A program made the translations under genes and the position numbers. A stretch of 64,000 bases of DNA from Nannocystis punicea (lineage in GTDB: Bacteria > Myxococcota_A > Polyangia > Nannocystales > Nannocystaceae): positions 7,316,001 to 7,380,000 of the forward strand of contig NZ_CP114040.1 in the NCBI RefSeq assembly GCF_026965555.1. Direction: 5' to 3'. Position 1 is the stretch's first letter, and every line of letters begins with the position of its first letter. Positions 8,403-17,951 of the stretch are shown piece by piece. The notes under the pieces are model-generated. The model was not told the origin of the DNA, made no database searches, and was given only the letters and a program-made list of their open reading frames with translations.

Positions 8403-10059
8403 GCGCGGCGAGGATACCGGCGGCCCCCGTACGCGCCAAGCGCCGTTGCGCGCGACCCCTCACGCACGTTACACACCGGTCACGCCACCCGAGTTCCATC
8501 ACGACCGCCGCGGCTGCGTCGCTGCCGGTCACCCTGTCACCGCCGCGGCCGCCATGCACGCGCTCGCGGCCGGCGGCAACGCGTTCGACGCCGTGCTCGC
8601 CGCGCTGATGGCCGCGTGCGTCGCCGAGCCGGTGCTCGCCTCGCCCGGCGGCGGCGGCTTCATCCTCGCGCTGCCGGCCGGCAGGGAGCCGCGGCTCTAC
8701 GACGCCTTCGTCCACACGCCGCGCGTGCGTCGGCCGCCGGCCGAGGCCTGCGCGCGCGAGGTGATCACCGACTGGGGCACCGCGCAGCAGGCGTTCCACA
8801 TCGGGGTCGGCTGCGCCGCCACGCCCGGCCTCGTCGCCGGCATGTTCGCGGTCCACCGCGACCTCGCGCGCCTGCCGATGCCCGTCATCACCGCCCCGGC
8901 CGTGCAGGCCGCCCGCGAGGGCATCGCGGTGTCGCAGTTCATGGCCTACCTCATGACGCTGGTGGCGCCGATCTACCTCGAGCTGCCGGCCGCGCGCGCG
9001 ATCTTCGGCGACCCCGCGGCCGTGGCGGGCGGCGCCCCCGTCCCGGTCAAGGCCGGCGGGCGCCTCGTCAACCCTGTCCTCGGGGACATGCTCGAGCAGC
9101 TCGCGCGCGAGGGCGAGGCGCTGTTCTACCGCGGCGACGTCGCCGCCGCGATCGTCCGCCAGAGCCGCGAGGCCGGCGGCCACCTCACCGCCGACGACCT
9201 CGCCGCCTACCGCGTCCAGGCCCGCGCCCCGCTGCGCCTGCGCTACCGCGACGCCGCCCTGCTGACCAACCCCCCGCCGGCCGCCGGCGGGCTGATGATC
9301 GCCTTCGCCCTCGCCTTGCTCTCCGGACATGACCTGAAGGCCATGGGCTTTCAGACAACCGAGCACATGGCCCTGCTGGCCCGCGCCCAGGCCGAGACGG
9401 TGCGCGCCCGCGCCACCGCCGGCCCGCCGCGCGAGGGCGTCGAGGCGGCCTGGCTCGGCGGCGACCTGCTGGCGGCCCACGCCGCCGCCCTGGCCGGCCC
9501 GCTGCGCAGCCGCGGCACCACCCACATCAGCGTCATCGACGCCGCCGGCAACGCCGCCTCGGCCACCGTCAGCAACGGCGAGGGCTGCGGCGAGATCGTC
9601 CCCGGCACCGGCATGATGCTCAACAACATGCTCGGCGAGGACGACGTCAACCCGCCCGGCCCGCACGCCTGGCCGCTCGACCGGCGCCTGGCGTCGATGA
9701 TGTCGCCCACCGCGATCGTCGGCGACGACGGCAGCCTGCTCGTGTGCGGCAGCGGCGGCTCCAAGCGGATCCGCACCGCCGTCCTCCAGGTCGTCTCCAA
9801 CGTCCTCGACTTCGGCCTGCCCCTGCCCGAGGCGATCGCCGCCCCCCGCGTCCACGTCGAGGACGACCACGTCAGCTTCGAGGCCGGCCTCAGCCCCGCC
9901 GCCGCCGAGGCCCTCGCCGGCCTGTTCGCGCGCACCACCGCCTGGCCCGGCCTCAACATGTTCTTCGGCGGCGTCCACTCGGTCCAGCGCGCCGGCGACG
10001 GCCGCCTGACCGGCTTCGGCGACCCCCGCCGCGACGGCGTCTGCCTCGGCGGCGAGTGA
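8401..10059 (+). CDS. ggt: Gamma-glutamyltransferase
   Basis: Ntn-hydrolase that cleaves glutathione and other gamma-glutamyl compounds. 552 aa. Large-subunit region begins VAAGHPVTAAAAMHALAAGGNAFDAVLAAL. Autoprocessing would occur before the nucleophile Thr near 373 in GTTHISVIDAAGNA. The small subunit carries GTGMMLNNML and LLVCGSGGSKRIRT (SGG oxyanion loop). No signal peptide is seen, unusual for periplasmic GGT. The ATG at 8401 overlaps the start codon and promoter of divergent mtnP, so the true start may be TTG 8446. A copy of the dispersed repeat lies inside the gene near 9324-9360. Confidence 0.88.
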   Translation: MRGEDTGGPRTRQAPLRATPHARYTPVTPPEFHHDRRGCVAAGHPVTAAAAMHALAAGGNAFDAVLAALMAACVAEPVLASPGGGGFILALPAGREPRLYDAFVHTPRVRRPPAEACAREVITDWGTAQQAFHIGVGCAATPGLVAGMFAVHRDLARLPMPVITAPAVQAAREGIAVSQFMAYLMTLVAPIYLELPAARAIFGDPAAVAGGAPVPVKAGGRLVNPVLGDMLEQLAREGEALFYRGDVAAAIVRQSREAGGHLTADDLAAYRVQARAPLRLRYRDAALLTNPPPAAGGLMIAFALALLSGHDLKAMGFQTTEHMALLARAQAETVRARATAGPPREGVEAAWLGGDLLAAHAAALAGPLRSRGTTHISVIDAAGNAASATVSNGEGCGEIVPGTGMMLNNMLGEDDVNPPGPHAWPLDRRLASMMSPTAIVGDDGSLLVCGSGGSKRIRTAVLQVVSNVLDFGLPLPEAIAAPRVHVEDDHVSFEAGLSPAAAEALAGLFARTTAWPGLNMFFGGVHSVQRAGDGRLTGFGDPRRDGVCLGGE

Positions 10060-10082
10060 CCGCGGCGGCTCGCCCTGTACGC

Positions 10083-10140
10083 ACGCACATGTCTCAAAGA
10101 TCATGCACTTCCGAGCATGACTGATCAGACATGTCCTTTT
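10083..10140. repeat. Dispersed TGTCC/GGACA repeat cluster at convergent gene ends
   Basis: ACATGTCT, AGATCATGCA, CCGAGCATGACTGATCAGACATGTCC. It lies between the ggt stop and the RND pump stop and encodes the last residues of the pump. Likely acts at transcript ends. Confidence 0.6.
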
Positions 10141-13100
10141 CATCACTCTTCCCCGGCCTCCGCCGCCCCGGCCGCACCAGCGACGCCGCGCACGGCAGCA
10201 CCAGCAGCGTCAGGAGCAGCGTCGACACCAGCCCGCCGACCACCACGGTGGCCAGCGGGCGCTGCACGTCGGAGCCGATCCCGGTCGCGCGCGCGGCGGG
10301 GACCATGCCGAGCAGCGCCACCAGGATCATCAGCAGCAGCGGACGCACCGCCCGCGTCGCCCCCTGCACCGTGCGCTCGCGGACGTCGTCGCCGGCCCCC
10401 GCCGCGCGGATCGACTCGGCCAGGAGCACCCCGCTCATCACCGCGACCCCGAACAGCGACACCATCCCGACCGCCGCCGACACGCTCAGGTGGATCCCCC
10501 GCAGCCACAGCGCCAGCACCCCGCCGAGCAGCGAGAACGGCACGCACGCCAGCACCAGCAGCGCCCAGCGCAGCGAGCGGAACGCGAAGAACAGCAGCGA
10601 CACGATGATCCCGAGGGTCAACGGCAGGATCACCACCAGCCGCCGGCGCGCGCGCTCGAGGTTCTCGAACTGCCCGCCCCACTCGACGTGGTAGCCGGGC
10701 GGCAGCTGCAGCGCCGCCCGCAGCCGCCGCTGCGCCTCGGCGACGAAGCCGCCCTGGTCGCGCCCGCGGATGTTGGTGCGCACCGTGATCTGGCGGTGGT
10801 TCTCGCGCCTGGCGATGATCGTCGCGCCCTCGACCACGTCGATGTCGGCGACCTCGGCCAGCGGCACTCGACCGCCCCGTCGCGGCGTGATCAGCAGGCG
10901 GCCGATCGCCTCACCGCTGGCGCGCGCCTCGGGGATGAAGCGCAGCGCCGCCGCGAACCGCCGCGAGCCCTCGTAGACCGTGGCGATCGGCCGCCCACCG
11001 ATCGCCAGGCTCACCAGCTGCTGCACGTCGGTGACGTCGACCCCGTAGCGGGCCATGTCGGCCCGCCGCAGCCGCAGCCGCAGCTGCTCCTGCGGCGCCT
11101 CCTGCTCGATCGCCGTGTCGGCCGCGCCGGCGATCCCCGCCACGATCTCGCGGCTCTGCACCGCCAGCCGGCGCAGCTGGCCGAGGTCGGGTCCGCGGAG
11201 GATGATCGCCAGGTCGGCCGACGAGCCGGTGGCCGCCTCGGTCGCGTTGTCGAGGATCGGCTGGGTGAAGCTGAACGTCCCGCCGGGGATCGCCGCGCGC
11301 AGCCGGGTCGCCAGGGTCTCGACCAGGTCGGCCTTGACCTGCCCCTTCGGCCATGTGTCGTACGGCTGGAGGTCGACCAGGAACTCGTTGCGGTTGGGCC
11401 CGTACGGGTCGGTCCCCGAGTCGTTGCGCCCCGTCTGCGAGGCGACCAGGCGCACCTCGGGCGACTGCCGCACCAGCCCGCGGATGGTCGTCGCGATCTC
11501 GGCCGACTTGAACAGCGACAGGCCGCGCGGCAGGTTGCAGCGGATCCAGATCGAGCCCTCGTCGAGCTGCGGCAGGAACTCGGTGCCCACGCGGCGGCCG
11601 AGCAGCACCAGCGCCACCACCGTCCCCAGCGCCGCCCCCGCGACCACCAGCCCGGCGCGCCGCACCAGGCGCCGGATCAGCCACGCGTAGCCGCGGGTGA
11701 TCGCCGCCATCACCCGGCTGCCGCGGCTCGCCACCCCGCCGCGGAACAGGTAGCTCGCCAGCACCGGCGTCAGCGTCAGGCACAGCAGCAGCGAGCCGAG
11801 CAGCGCCGCGCTGACGGTGAACGCCATCGGCGTGAACAACCGCCGCTCGACCCGCTGCAGCATGAACAGCGGCAGATAGGCGGAGATGATGATCGCCAGC
11901 GAGAACACGATCGGCCGCGCCACCCCGCAGGCCGCCTCGCCGATCAGCGCCGGGTCGGCCGGGGCCTGCGGCTCCGCGCGCTGCTGCAGGCGGTGCACGA
12001 TCGCCTCGACCATCACCAGAGAGCCGTCGACGATGATGCCGAAGTCGAGCGCCCCCAGGCTCAGCAGGTTGGCCGGGATCCCCGCCAGCTTCATGCACGC
12101 GAACGCGAACAGCAGCGACAGCGGGATCGTCAGCGCCGTCAACAGCGCCGCGCGCACGCTGCCGAGCAGGAACACCAGCACCAGCACGACGATCGTCACG
12201 CCCTCCGCCAGAGTGCGCGCGACCGTCCGCAGCGTGCGGCCGACCAGCTCGCTGCGGTCGTAGAACGCCTCGATGCGGGCCCCGGTCAGCTCCTCGCCGG
12301 CGTTCAGCGCCTCCACGCGGGCGTGGATGCCCTTCAGCACCTCGCTGGGGTTCTCCCACCGGCGCATCAACACCACGCCCTCGACCCCGCCCTGCGCCTC
12401 GTCGAGGCCGAAGATGCCCGTCGGCGGCGCCGCCCCGATCTTCACCGTGGCGACGTCGCGGACGAAGATCGGCACCCCCTCGTCGACGCCGACCATCGTC
12501 GACGCGATGTCCTCGGCCGTCTGCAGCTGGCCGACGCTGCGCACCGCGATCGACTGCTGCCCGTTGTCGATCACCCCGCCGCCGGCGTTCTCGTTGTTGT
12601 CCTGGATCGCCGCGGCGATGTCGTCGATCGACAGGTGGAACTTCTCGAGCGCCAGCGGATCGAGCTCGACCTGGTACTGCCGGACCTCGCCGCCGAAGGT
12701 GACGACGTCGGCCACGCCCGGGGCCTGCAGCAGCCGCGGCGCGACCACCCAGTCCTGCAGCGTCCGCAGCTGCATCGTCGTGAGCGTGTCGCTGACCAGG
12801 TGGTAGCGGAGCATCTCGCCGATCGCCGTCGACATCGGCCCGAGCGACGAGTCGACCCCCGGCGGCAGGTCGGCGGCGCGCAGCTTCTCGAGCACGACCT
12901 GGCGCGCGACCAGGTCGTCGATCGCGTCGTCGAACGTCAGCTCGACCACCGACAGGCCGAAGATCGTCCGCGAGCGGCGGCCGATCACGTGCGGCACGCT
13001 GCCGAGCGCCCGCTCGATCGGCACCGTCACCAGCTGCTCGACCTCCTCCGCCGCGTAGCCCGGCAGCGTCGTGATCACCACCACCTGCGTGTCCGACACG

Positions 13101-13234
13101 TCCGGGTACGCCTCGATCTTCAGCGTCGCCAGCGAGTACGCCCCGACGGCGATCCACACCACCGCGACGAACAGCACCGCGAGGCGGAAGCGCAGGGCCA
13201 GGTGCGGCAGCCGTGTCAGCACCCCTCGCCTCAC
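10094..13234 (-). CDS. Heavy-metal efflux RND pump (CusA/CzcA family)
   Basis: Inner-membrane proton/metal antiporter, 1046 aa, the normal length for the HME-RND class. Features in order: first TM helix (LAVLFVAVVWIAVGAYSLATLKIEAYPDVSD), PN1/PN2 periplasmic loop, the TM4 charged motif LGALDFGIIVDGSLVMVEA, the mid-protein TM bundle, then GTEFLPQLDEGSIWIR and the second TM set with GVAVMSGVLLAESI. DFGxxVDG in TM4 is typical of Czc/Cus pumps for divalent or monovalent metals. GTG 13234 overlaps the adaptor's TGA by 4 bases. The last about 15 residues (DEKDMSDQSCSEVHDL) are encoded by the dispersed repeat and are probably not functional. Confidence 0.92.
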   Translation of the reverse strand: MRRGVLTRLPHLALRFRLAVLFVAVVWIAVGAYSLATLKIEAYPDVSDTQVVVITTLPGYAAEEVEQLVTVPIERALGSVPHVIGRRSRTIFGLSVVELTFDDAIDDLVARQVVLEKLRAADLPPGVDSSLGPMSTAIGEMLRYHLVSDTLTTMQLRTLQDWVVAPRLLQAPGVADVVTFGGEVRQYQVELDPLALEKFHLSIDDIAAAIQDNNENAGGGVIDNGQQSIAVRSVGQLQTAEDIASTMVGVDEGVPIFVRDVATVKIGAAPPTGIFGLDEAQGGVEGVVLMRRWENPSEVLKGIHARVEALNAGEELTGARIEAFYDRSELVGRTLRTVARTLAEGVTIVVLVLVFLLGSVRAALLTALTIPLSLLFAFACMKLAGIPANLLSLGALDFGIIVDGSLVMVEAIVHRLQQRAEPQAPADPALIGEAACGVARPIVFSLAIIISAYLPLFMLQRVERRLFTPMAFTVSAALLGSLLLCLTLTPVLASYLFRGGVASRGSRVMAAITRGYAWLIRRLVRRAGLVVAGAALGTVVALVLLGRRVGTEFLPQLDEGSIWIRCNLPRGLSLFKSAEIATTIRGLVRQSPEVRLVASQTGRNDSGTDPYGPNRNEFLVDLQPYDTWPKGQVKADLVETLATRLRAAIPGGTFSFTQPILDNATEAATGSSADLAIILRGPDLGQLRRLAVQSREIVAGIAGAADTAIEQEAPQEQLRLRLRRADMARYGVDVTDVQQLVSLAIGGRPIATVYEGSRRFAAALRFIPEARASGEAIGRLLITPRRGGRVPLAEVADIDVVEGATIIARRENHRQITVRTNIRGRDQGGFVAEAQRRLRAALQLPPGYHVEWGGQFENLERARRRLVVILPLTLGIIVSLLFFAFRSLRWALLVLACVPFSLLGGVLALWLRGIHLSVSAAVGMVSLFGVAVMSGVLLAESIRAAGAGDDVRERTVQGATRAVRPLLLMILVALLGMVPAARATGIGSDVQRPLATVVVGGLVSTLLLTLLVLPCAASLVRPGRRRPGKSDEKDMSDQSCSEVHDL

Positions 13235-14400
13235 TCCGACGGCAGGAGTAAAAGGCCGCCGTCGATCACCACCCGCTCGCCGACCTTCGCGCCCTCGGCC
13301 AGCCCGAGCCACTCGCCGCTGCGCGCCCCGATCCTCACCGGCCGGACCTCGAAGCGCCCCGGGCCGCGCTCGACCAGCACCACGTCGCCGCCGTCGCGGT
13401 GCAGCACCGCCGACTGCGGCACCGCCGGCATCGACGTGGTCGCCCGCGAGTGACGCACGCGGCCGAACATCTCCGGGCGCAGGCGGCCGTCGGGGTTCGG
13501 CAGCAGCGCCTGGACCTTGATCGTCCGCGTCTTCGGATTGACGGTGTCGGCGATCCGCACCACCTCGGCCGCGAACGTCTCGCCCGGGTAGGCCGCCAGC
13601 TCGGTCTGCATCGACTCGCCGACCGCGACGAGGCGGATCAGGTTCTCGGGCACGTCGGCGGTCACCAGCACCGCGCTGAGGTCGGCGATCGTCATCAGCG
13701 GCTGCGCGGTGTCCGAGTGGAACTCGCCCGGCGCCACGTGCAGCTCGAGCACCTTGCCGGCGATCGGCGCGGGCACCGAGATCGTCCCGCGCGGGTCGCC
13801 GACTTTGAGCCCGAGGAGGCCGAGGCGCCGGCGCGCCTGCTTGCGATCGGCCTCGCTGCGCACCACCCCCGCGCGGGCCTCCACGTACGCCGCGTCGACG
13901 TTGTCGACCTCCTTGCGGGCCACCGCGTCGTGGGCGAAGAGGCCGTGCACGCGCTCGCGGTCGGCGGTCGCCTTGACCATCCCGGCCCGCGCCGCCAGCA
14001 CGTCGGCCTCCGACTGCTCGAAGTGGGCGATCGCCGCGTCGGCCTCCGGGCTGTCGAGCACGAGCAGCACGTGGCCGGCCTCGACGCGGTCGCCGACGCG
14101 GACGTCGACCTCGCGCACGCGCCCGGTCACCGGCAGCAGCACGTGCGACAGCCGGCCCGGATCGATCTCGATCTGCGCCGGCGACACCACCTCGTCGGTC
14201 GACAGCTCGCGCGCCACGACCTCGCCGATCTTCAGGCTCGTCAGCATCGGCGAGTCGGCCGGCAGCTCGATCTGCGGCGCCCCGCCCGGCTGCACCGGCG
14301 CCGGCGCGGCCCCTCTCGGCTCGCGCTGCGGCGCCCGCGATCGACACGGCCCCAGCGAACCGACCACCCACATCGCCAGCCACCACCCGCGCGCGCTCAC
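13231..14400 (-). CDS. RND efflux periplasmic adaptor (CusB/CzcB-like)
   Basis: Bridges the pump to the outer-membrane channel. 389 aa starting with GTG at 14400. N-terminal membrane anchor or lipoprotein-type signal (WLAMWVVGSLGPC). The biotinyl-lipoyl half-motifs are VLLPVTGRVREVDVRVGDRVEAGHVLLVLDSPE (about 87-120) and ISVPAPIAGKVLELHVAPGEF (about 208-228), flanking an alpha-hairpin, with a beta-barrel domain (TIADLSAVLVTADVPE) and membrane-proximal domain after. No Met-rich CusB metal site is obvious. Overlaps the outer-membrane gene upstream and the pump downstream by 4 bases (GTGA), so one transcript. Confidence 0.92.
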   Translation of the reverse strand: MSARGWWLAMWVVGSLGPCRSRAPQREPRGAAPAPVQPGGAPQIELPADSPMLTSLKIGEVVARELSTDEVVSPAQIEIDPGRLSHVLLPVTGRVREVDVRVGDRVEAGHVLLVLDSPEADAAIAHFEQSEADVLAARAGMVKATADRERVHGLFAHDAVARKEVDNVDAAYVEARAGVVRSEADRKQARRRLGLLGLKVGDPRGTISVPAPIAGKVLELHVAPGEFHSDTAQPLMTIADLSAVLVTADVPENLIRLVAVGESMQTELAAYPGETFAAEVVRIADTVNPKTRTIKVQALLPNPDGRLRPEMFGRVRHSRATTSMPAVPQSAVLHRDGGDVVLVERGPGRFEVRPVRIGARSGEWLGLAEGAKVGERVVIDGGLLLLPSE

Positions 14401-15722
14401 GGCGGGCTCCCGAGCGCGGTCACTGCGTCGATCTCGTACAGCGCCCTGGCGAAGTCCGCCCGCGCCTCGTTGTAGGTCCGGCGCGTGTCGTTGTGGGCCC
14501 GCTGCGCGTCGATCAGCTCGATCAGGCTGGCCTCGCCGCGCCGGTACGCGTACTCCGCGGTCGCCAGCACCTGCTCCGCCCGGACCAGCATCCCGCCCTC
14601 GAAGCTGGCCAGCAGGTCACGCGCCACCTCGTACGCCACGTGGGCGTTCTCCGCCTCGATCCGGATCGCCTGCTCGACCGCCAGCGCGCGCTGATCGGCC
14701 TGCGCCGCTTGTTGACGCGAGCGCTCGATCTGCCCCTGATTGCGGTCGAACAGCCGCAGCGGGATCACCACGAAGAACCCGAGCGAGTTGCCGGTGCCGG
14801 CCAGGCCCTGCTGGCGCCGGGCCTCGACGCCGACGCTGAGATCGACCTTGCCCTCGGCGATCTGGCGGCGGATGTCGAGCTGGGTGAAGCGCTGCTCGCT
14901 GTGCGCCGCCCGCAGATCGGGCCGCCGGCGTAGCGCCAGCGCCTGGATCTCGCCCAGCGATCGCGGCGCTGCGTCGGCCCGCATCTCGCCCGTGACGGAG
15001 ATCGCAGCGGCGACCTGCGTGCGGCCGAGCAGCAGCGCCAGGTGGTTGGTAGCGATCCGTTGCGCCCCCTGCGCCTGGCGCAGCTCGTTGCGGGCCTGCA
15101 GCTCGGCGATCTGCGCGCGCGTCAGGTCGACCTTCGCCAGGTCGCCGTTGTCGACGCGGACCTCGTTGAGCGCGACCACGCGGGCGAACAAGTCGCGGTT
15201 GATCACGGCGAGCTCGACCGCCGCGGCCGCGGACTGCACGTCGACGCAGGCGCACTGGACGTCGCGCACCAGCCGGCGGACCGCGTCGCGCAGCTGCTGC
15301 TCGGCGACCACCACGCTCTCCTCCGCGACCTCGATCCGGCGCTTGCGCTTGCGGCCGGTGCGGAACAGCCAGTCGGTGCGGACGAAGAACTCCTCGGGGC
15401 CGGCGTGGTTCACGTCGTCGTAGTGCGTCCCGAGCAGGTCGAGGTGGTCGGCGCCGACGCTGAACGTCGGGTTCAGGCGCAGCCGCGCGGTCACGGTCTC
15501 CGCCCGCGCCAGCGGCACCTCGTAGGTCTGCGCCAGCAGCTGCAGGTTGTGCCGCAGCGCCTCGTCGACCGCCTCCTCCACGCTCATCGCCTCCACGCCC
15601 GCCGCCGCCGCCGGCGCGGAAGCCACCGGTGCCGCGGCCGCCTGTCCCGAGAGCCAGGCGATCACCAGCGCGGCCGCGCCGCCGACGCGGGACCTGCCGG
15701 AGCGGGGGCGCGAGCGAGACAC
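14397..15722 (-). CDS. Outer-membrane efflux protein (TolC/CusC family)
   Basis: Trimeric outer-membrane channel, first gene of the leftward efflux operon. Start chosen at GTG 15722, which places a signal peptide (SRSRPRSGRSR then VGGAAALVIAWLSGQAAAA) at the N terminus; a TTG at 15755 would add 11 unlikely residues. 441 aa. It shows the duplicated OEP pattern: MSVEEAVDEALRHNLQLLAQ, long coiled helices with AEQQLRDAVRRL, then SLGEIQALALRRRPDLRAAHSEQ, the second strand pair FFVVIPLRLFDRNQGQI, and RRGEASLIELIDAQRAHNDTR near the end. Exports the metal or drug captured by the pump. Confidence 0.9.
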   Translation of the reverse strand: MSRSRPRSGRSRVGGAAALVIAWLSGQAAAAPVASAPAAAAGVEAMSVEEAVDEALRHNLQLLAQTYEVPLARAETVTARLRLNPTFSVGADHLDLLGTHYDDVNHAGPEEFFVRTDWLFRTGRKRKRRIEVAEESVVVAEQQLRDAVRRLVRDVQCACVDVQSAAAAVELAVINRDLFARVVALNEVRVDNGDLAKVDLTRAQIAELQARNELRQAQGAQRIATNHLALLLGRTQVAAAISVTGEMRADAAPRSLGEIQALALRRRPDLRAAHSEQRFTQLDIRRQIAEGKVDLSVGVEARRQQGLAGTGNSLGFFVVIPLRLFDRNQGQIERSRQQAAQADQRALAVEQAIRIEAENAHVAYEVARDLLASFEGGMLVRAEQVLATAEYAYRRGEASLIELIDAQRAHNDTRRTYNEARADFARALYEIDAVTALGSPP

Positions 15723-15785
15723 GCGACGGTGTATGCGAGCGGCCCCGGCCGGCAAGCGAGCGCACGGCGGTCGAGGATGCCCGCG

Positions 15786-15879
15786 AGGACATGCTCATCC
15801 GGACATCATGGCCCCGCCGGCGCCCTGTGCTCCCATGTCCTTCGCGACATGCCCCATCGAGCATGTCCCGAAGACCGTG
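15786..15879. repeat. Dispersed TGTCC/GGACA repeat cluster
   Basis: GGACATGCTCATCCGGACATCATGG, then CCATGTCCTTCGCGACATG and GAGCATGTCC. It lies right after the stop of the 15880 lipoprotein gene and before the efflux operon; probable transcript-end hairpins. Confidence 0.6.
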
Positions 15880-16884
15880 CTACCAGCGCTTCTTCCCCCC
15901 GCCCGCGACGACCGCGACGGACTCGACCGTCAGGTCGCGCAGCTTGTTCTGCTGGCAGTCGAGCACGCTCGCCACGTAGGCCTCCTCCTCCAGCGACTCC
16001 AGGTCCGGCTCGACGAGCAGGATGCAGGAGCCGTCCGGCTGCTCGCCGAACCGCACCGCCAGCTGCGGGCTCCGGCCGTACGGCTGGCCGACCGTGTTCG
16101 TCGCGTAGTCCAGGTCCCAGTAGCTGTCGATCTCGAAGGCCACCCCGTCGACCTCGCCCTCGGCCAGGACGGTGAAGCCGCCGCCGCGGGCCGGGCGCGT
16201 GTGGAACGACAGCTTCCCCTCGGCGAGGGTGACGTCGACGCGGTCGACCTCGACCTCCGTCGCCTCGCAGCGGGCGACCTGGGCTCGCCGCGGCGACTCA
16301 CCGGGCGCGCTCCCGGGCACGAAGCCGATGACTTGCAGGTCTCCGTCGCGCTCGAGCGCCGCGACGGGCGCCAGCAAGAACTCGCGGGTGCCGGCCGGGT
16401 ACGCCAGCTTCACGATCAGCAGCTCGCCGTGGGCCGTCGCCGCCTTCGGGTCGTCGACGTAGACGGCCGTCTCCCAGCCCTGCTTCGGGTCGAGGAAGCC
16501 CATCGAGCCCGGCACGCTGTCCGCCGCGAAGTAGACTGCGCCCTCGCCCTCGGTCCCGCGGACCTCGGGCCCGTCGGGCCCGGTCCGCAGCGTGAACGGC
16601 ACCCACGCGTCGGCCATGACCTCCGCCTCGGCCGGCAGCGTAAACTCGCCGGCCTCGAGCCGCAGGACGCCGCGAAAGCGGAACAGCGCCTCCGACGTGG
16701 ACGGCGTCACCAGGCACAGCTCGACGGACTCCGGGATCCGGAACACCCGCCCGCCGCTGTCGGTGTCGGAGCTCCCCTCGGCGCCGCACCCCGCGACCAC
16801 GAGCGCGAGCAGCCAGGTCGCGGCGCGCCGCTTCGGCGCTGCGAATGAACCCCCACGATCGCTGGACGGCAGACAATGACCCAT
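15880..16884 (-). CDS. Lipoprotein of unknown function
   Basis: 334 aa, not recognised. N terminus has a Lys/Arg stretch and a lipobox WLLALVVAGC (Cys33), so it should be lipidated and face the periplasm or surface. The mature part is acidic with repeated beta-strand-like blocks: VELCLVTPSTSEALFRFRG, DAWVPFTLRTG, GELLIVKLAYPAGTREFLLAP, GFTVLAEGEVDGVAFEIDSYWDLD and LAVRFGEQPDGSCILLVEPD. Two Cys pairs are possible. TATCGT lies 8 bases before ATG 16884, suggesting a leaderless transcript. Not in an obvious operon. Confidence 0.75.
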   Translation of the reverse strand: MGHCLPSSDRGGSFAAPKRRAATWLLALVVAGCGAEGSSDTDSGGRVFRIPESVELCLVTPSTSEALFRFRGVLRLEAGEFTLPAEAEVMADAWVPFTLRTGPDGPEVRGTEGEGAVYFAADSVPGSMGFLDPKQGWETAVYVDDPKAATAHGELLIVKLAYPAGTREFLLAPVAALERDGDLQVIGFVPGSAPGESPRRAQVARCEATEVEVDRVDVTLAEGKLSFHTRPARGGGFTVLAEGEVDGVAFEIDSYWDLDYATNTVGQPYGRSPQLAVRFGEQPDGSCILLVEPDLESLEEEAYVASVLDCQQNKLRDLTVESVAVVAGGGKKRW

Positions 16885-16978
16885 ACCAGGCCACGATAGC
16901 CGGACCCGCCGCGCCCGTCCACCCCGAGCGCCGCCGCGCGAGGCGAGAGGCCTGCCCCCTGCACTAGACTACGAGCCG

Positions 16979-17066
16979 GCCTGCCCCATTGCACATGTCG
17001 GAGAGACCATGCCTCTTAAAACATGTTCTCTCCGACATGCCCTTTCAGACATGCCCCCGGGGACAG
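16979..17066. terminator. Long perfect hairpin of the dispersed repeat family
   Basis: Arms CATGTCGGAGAGA (16994-17006) and TCTCTCCGACATG (17027-17039) pair over 13 bp around a 20-base loop. It sits just past the stop of the 17070 gene, with further CATG/GGACAG half-sites beside it. Confidence 0.6.
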
Positions 17067-17069
17067 CCC

Positions 17070-17951
17070 TCAGAACGACCCGCGCAGGCTGAGCCCGACG
17101 AACCCGGGCGCCAGCGCCGGCGCGAACGCGGTCTTCGGCTGTGAGCGGCGCTTGAGCCCGACCACCAGCAGGGCCACGCCGGCGCCGGCGAGCAGCGGGG
17201 CCAGCACCGCGCCGGCGACGGTCATCGAGTTGGCCGCCTTGCCGCGGTCGAGCAGGTCCTGGCAGGCGGGCGACGGCATGCTGAGCACGCACATGTTGGC
17301 GGGGTCGTCGACCTGCGCCTCGAGCGACTTGCCGCGAGCGCCCCCGACCCCGGCGACCACCGCCGCGCCGACGCCGAGCCCGATCATCACCGCGCCGCCG
17401 GCCACCAGCCCCTTCCACGGCTTCGGCTCCGGCTGGTCGGTGACGGGCGGCGGCAGCTCCTCGGGCCCTTCGATCGGCGCCTCGACCTGCGGCGCCGCGG
17501 CGGCCGCCGCCGCCTCGGCCTCGGCCAGCCGTGCCTTGAAGTCGTCGCGCGCCGCCACGATCTTGGGGCTGATCGGCGTCTCGGTCCCGTACGCGCGGGT
17601 GAAGCCCTCGCAATACGCGTCGAGCGCCTGGGCCGCCTCGCGCAGCGCCTCCGGCCGCTTCTCGCCCTGCAGCCCGCGCGTGAACGCGTCGACCACGTAC
17701 TCGTAGACCGCAGTGCGGTTGTCGCGATGCGCCGTCGTCTCCCGCAGGTTGGCGGCCGCCGCGATCCACGTGCGCGCCGCCTCGAGGTGCTGCCCGCGGT
17801 CGAACTCGGCCTGCCCCTCGTTGAACCCGGCCTCGAACGCCGCCAGCGCCTTCGAGTCCTCGGCGGGGGCCGCCAGCGCCGGCGGCGGCGCCAGCAACGC
17901 GAGCGCGGTGAGGAGAGACAGGACGCGGGAGGGACGCGTGGCGTGCTTCAT
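17070..17951 (-). CDS. Periplasmic protein with C-terminal membrane segments, unknown function
   Basis: 293 aa from ATG 17951. The longer frame upstream reads through a dispersed repeat and was rejected. Signal peptide KHATRPSRVLSLLTALALLAPPPALAA. The mature N-terminal half is helical and repeat-like (ALAAFEAGFNEGQAEFDRGQHLEAARTWIAAAANL), resembling TPR-type proteins of myxobacteria. Then comes a Pro/Glu linker and two hydrophobic segments (LVAGGAVMIGLGVGAAVVAGV; MTVAGAVLAPLLAGAGVALLVVGL). Divergent from a Ser/Thr kinase across about 500 bp, so it may work with it. No enzymatic motif seen. Confidence 0.75.
   Translation of the reverse strand: MKHATRPSRVLSLLTALALLAPPPALAAPAEDSKALAAFEAGFNEGQAEFDRGQHLEAARTWIAAAANLRETTAHRDNRTAVYEYVVDAFTRGLQGEKRPEALREAAQALDAYCEGFTRAYGTETPISPKIVAARDDFKARLAEAEAAAAAAAPQVEAPIEGPEELPPPVTDQPEPKPWKGLVAGGAVMIGLGVGAAVVAGVGGARGKSLEAQVDDPANMCVLSMPSPACQDLLDRGKAANSMTVAGAVLAPLLAGAGVALLVVGLKRRSQPKTAFAPALAPGFVGLSLRGSF

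Noticed and set aside
13235-14386. Upstream extension of the RND pump frame to 14386
   Set aside because: It is the out-of-frame shadow of the adaptor gene, which has clear lipoyl/biotinyl motifs. The pump itself starts at GTG 13234 in a GTGA overlap.
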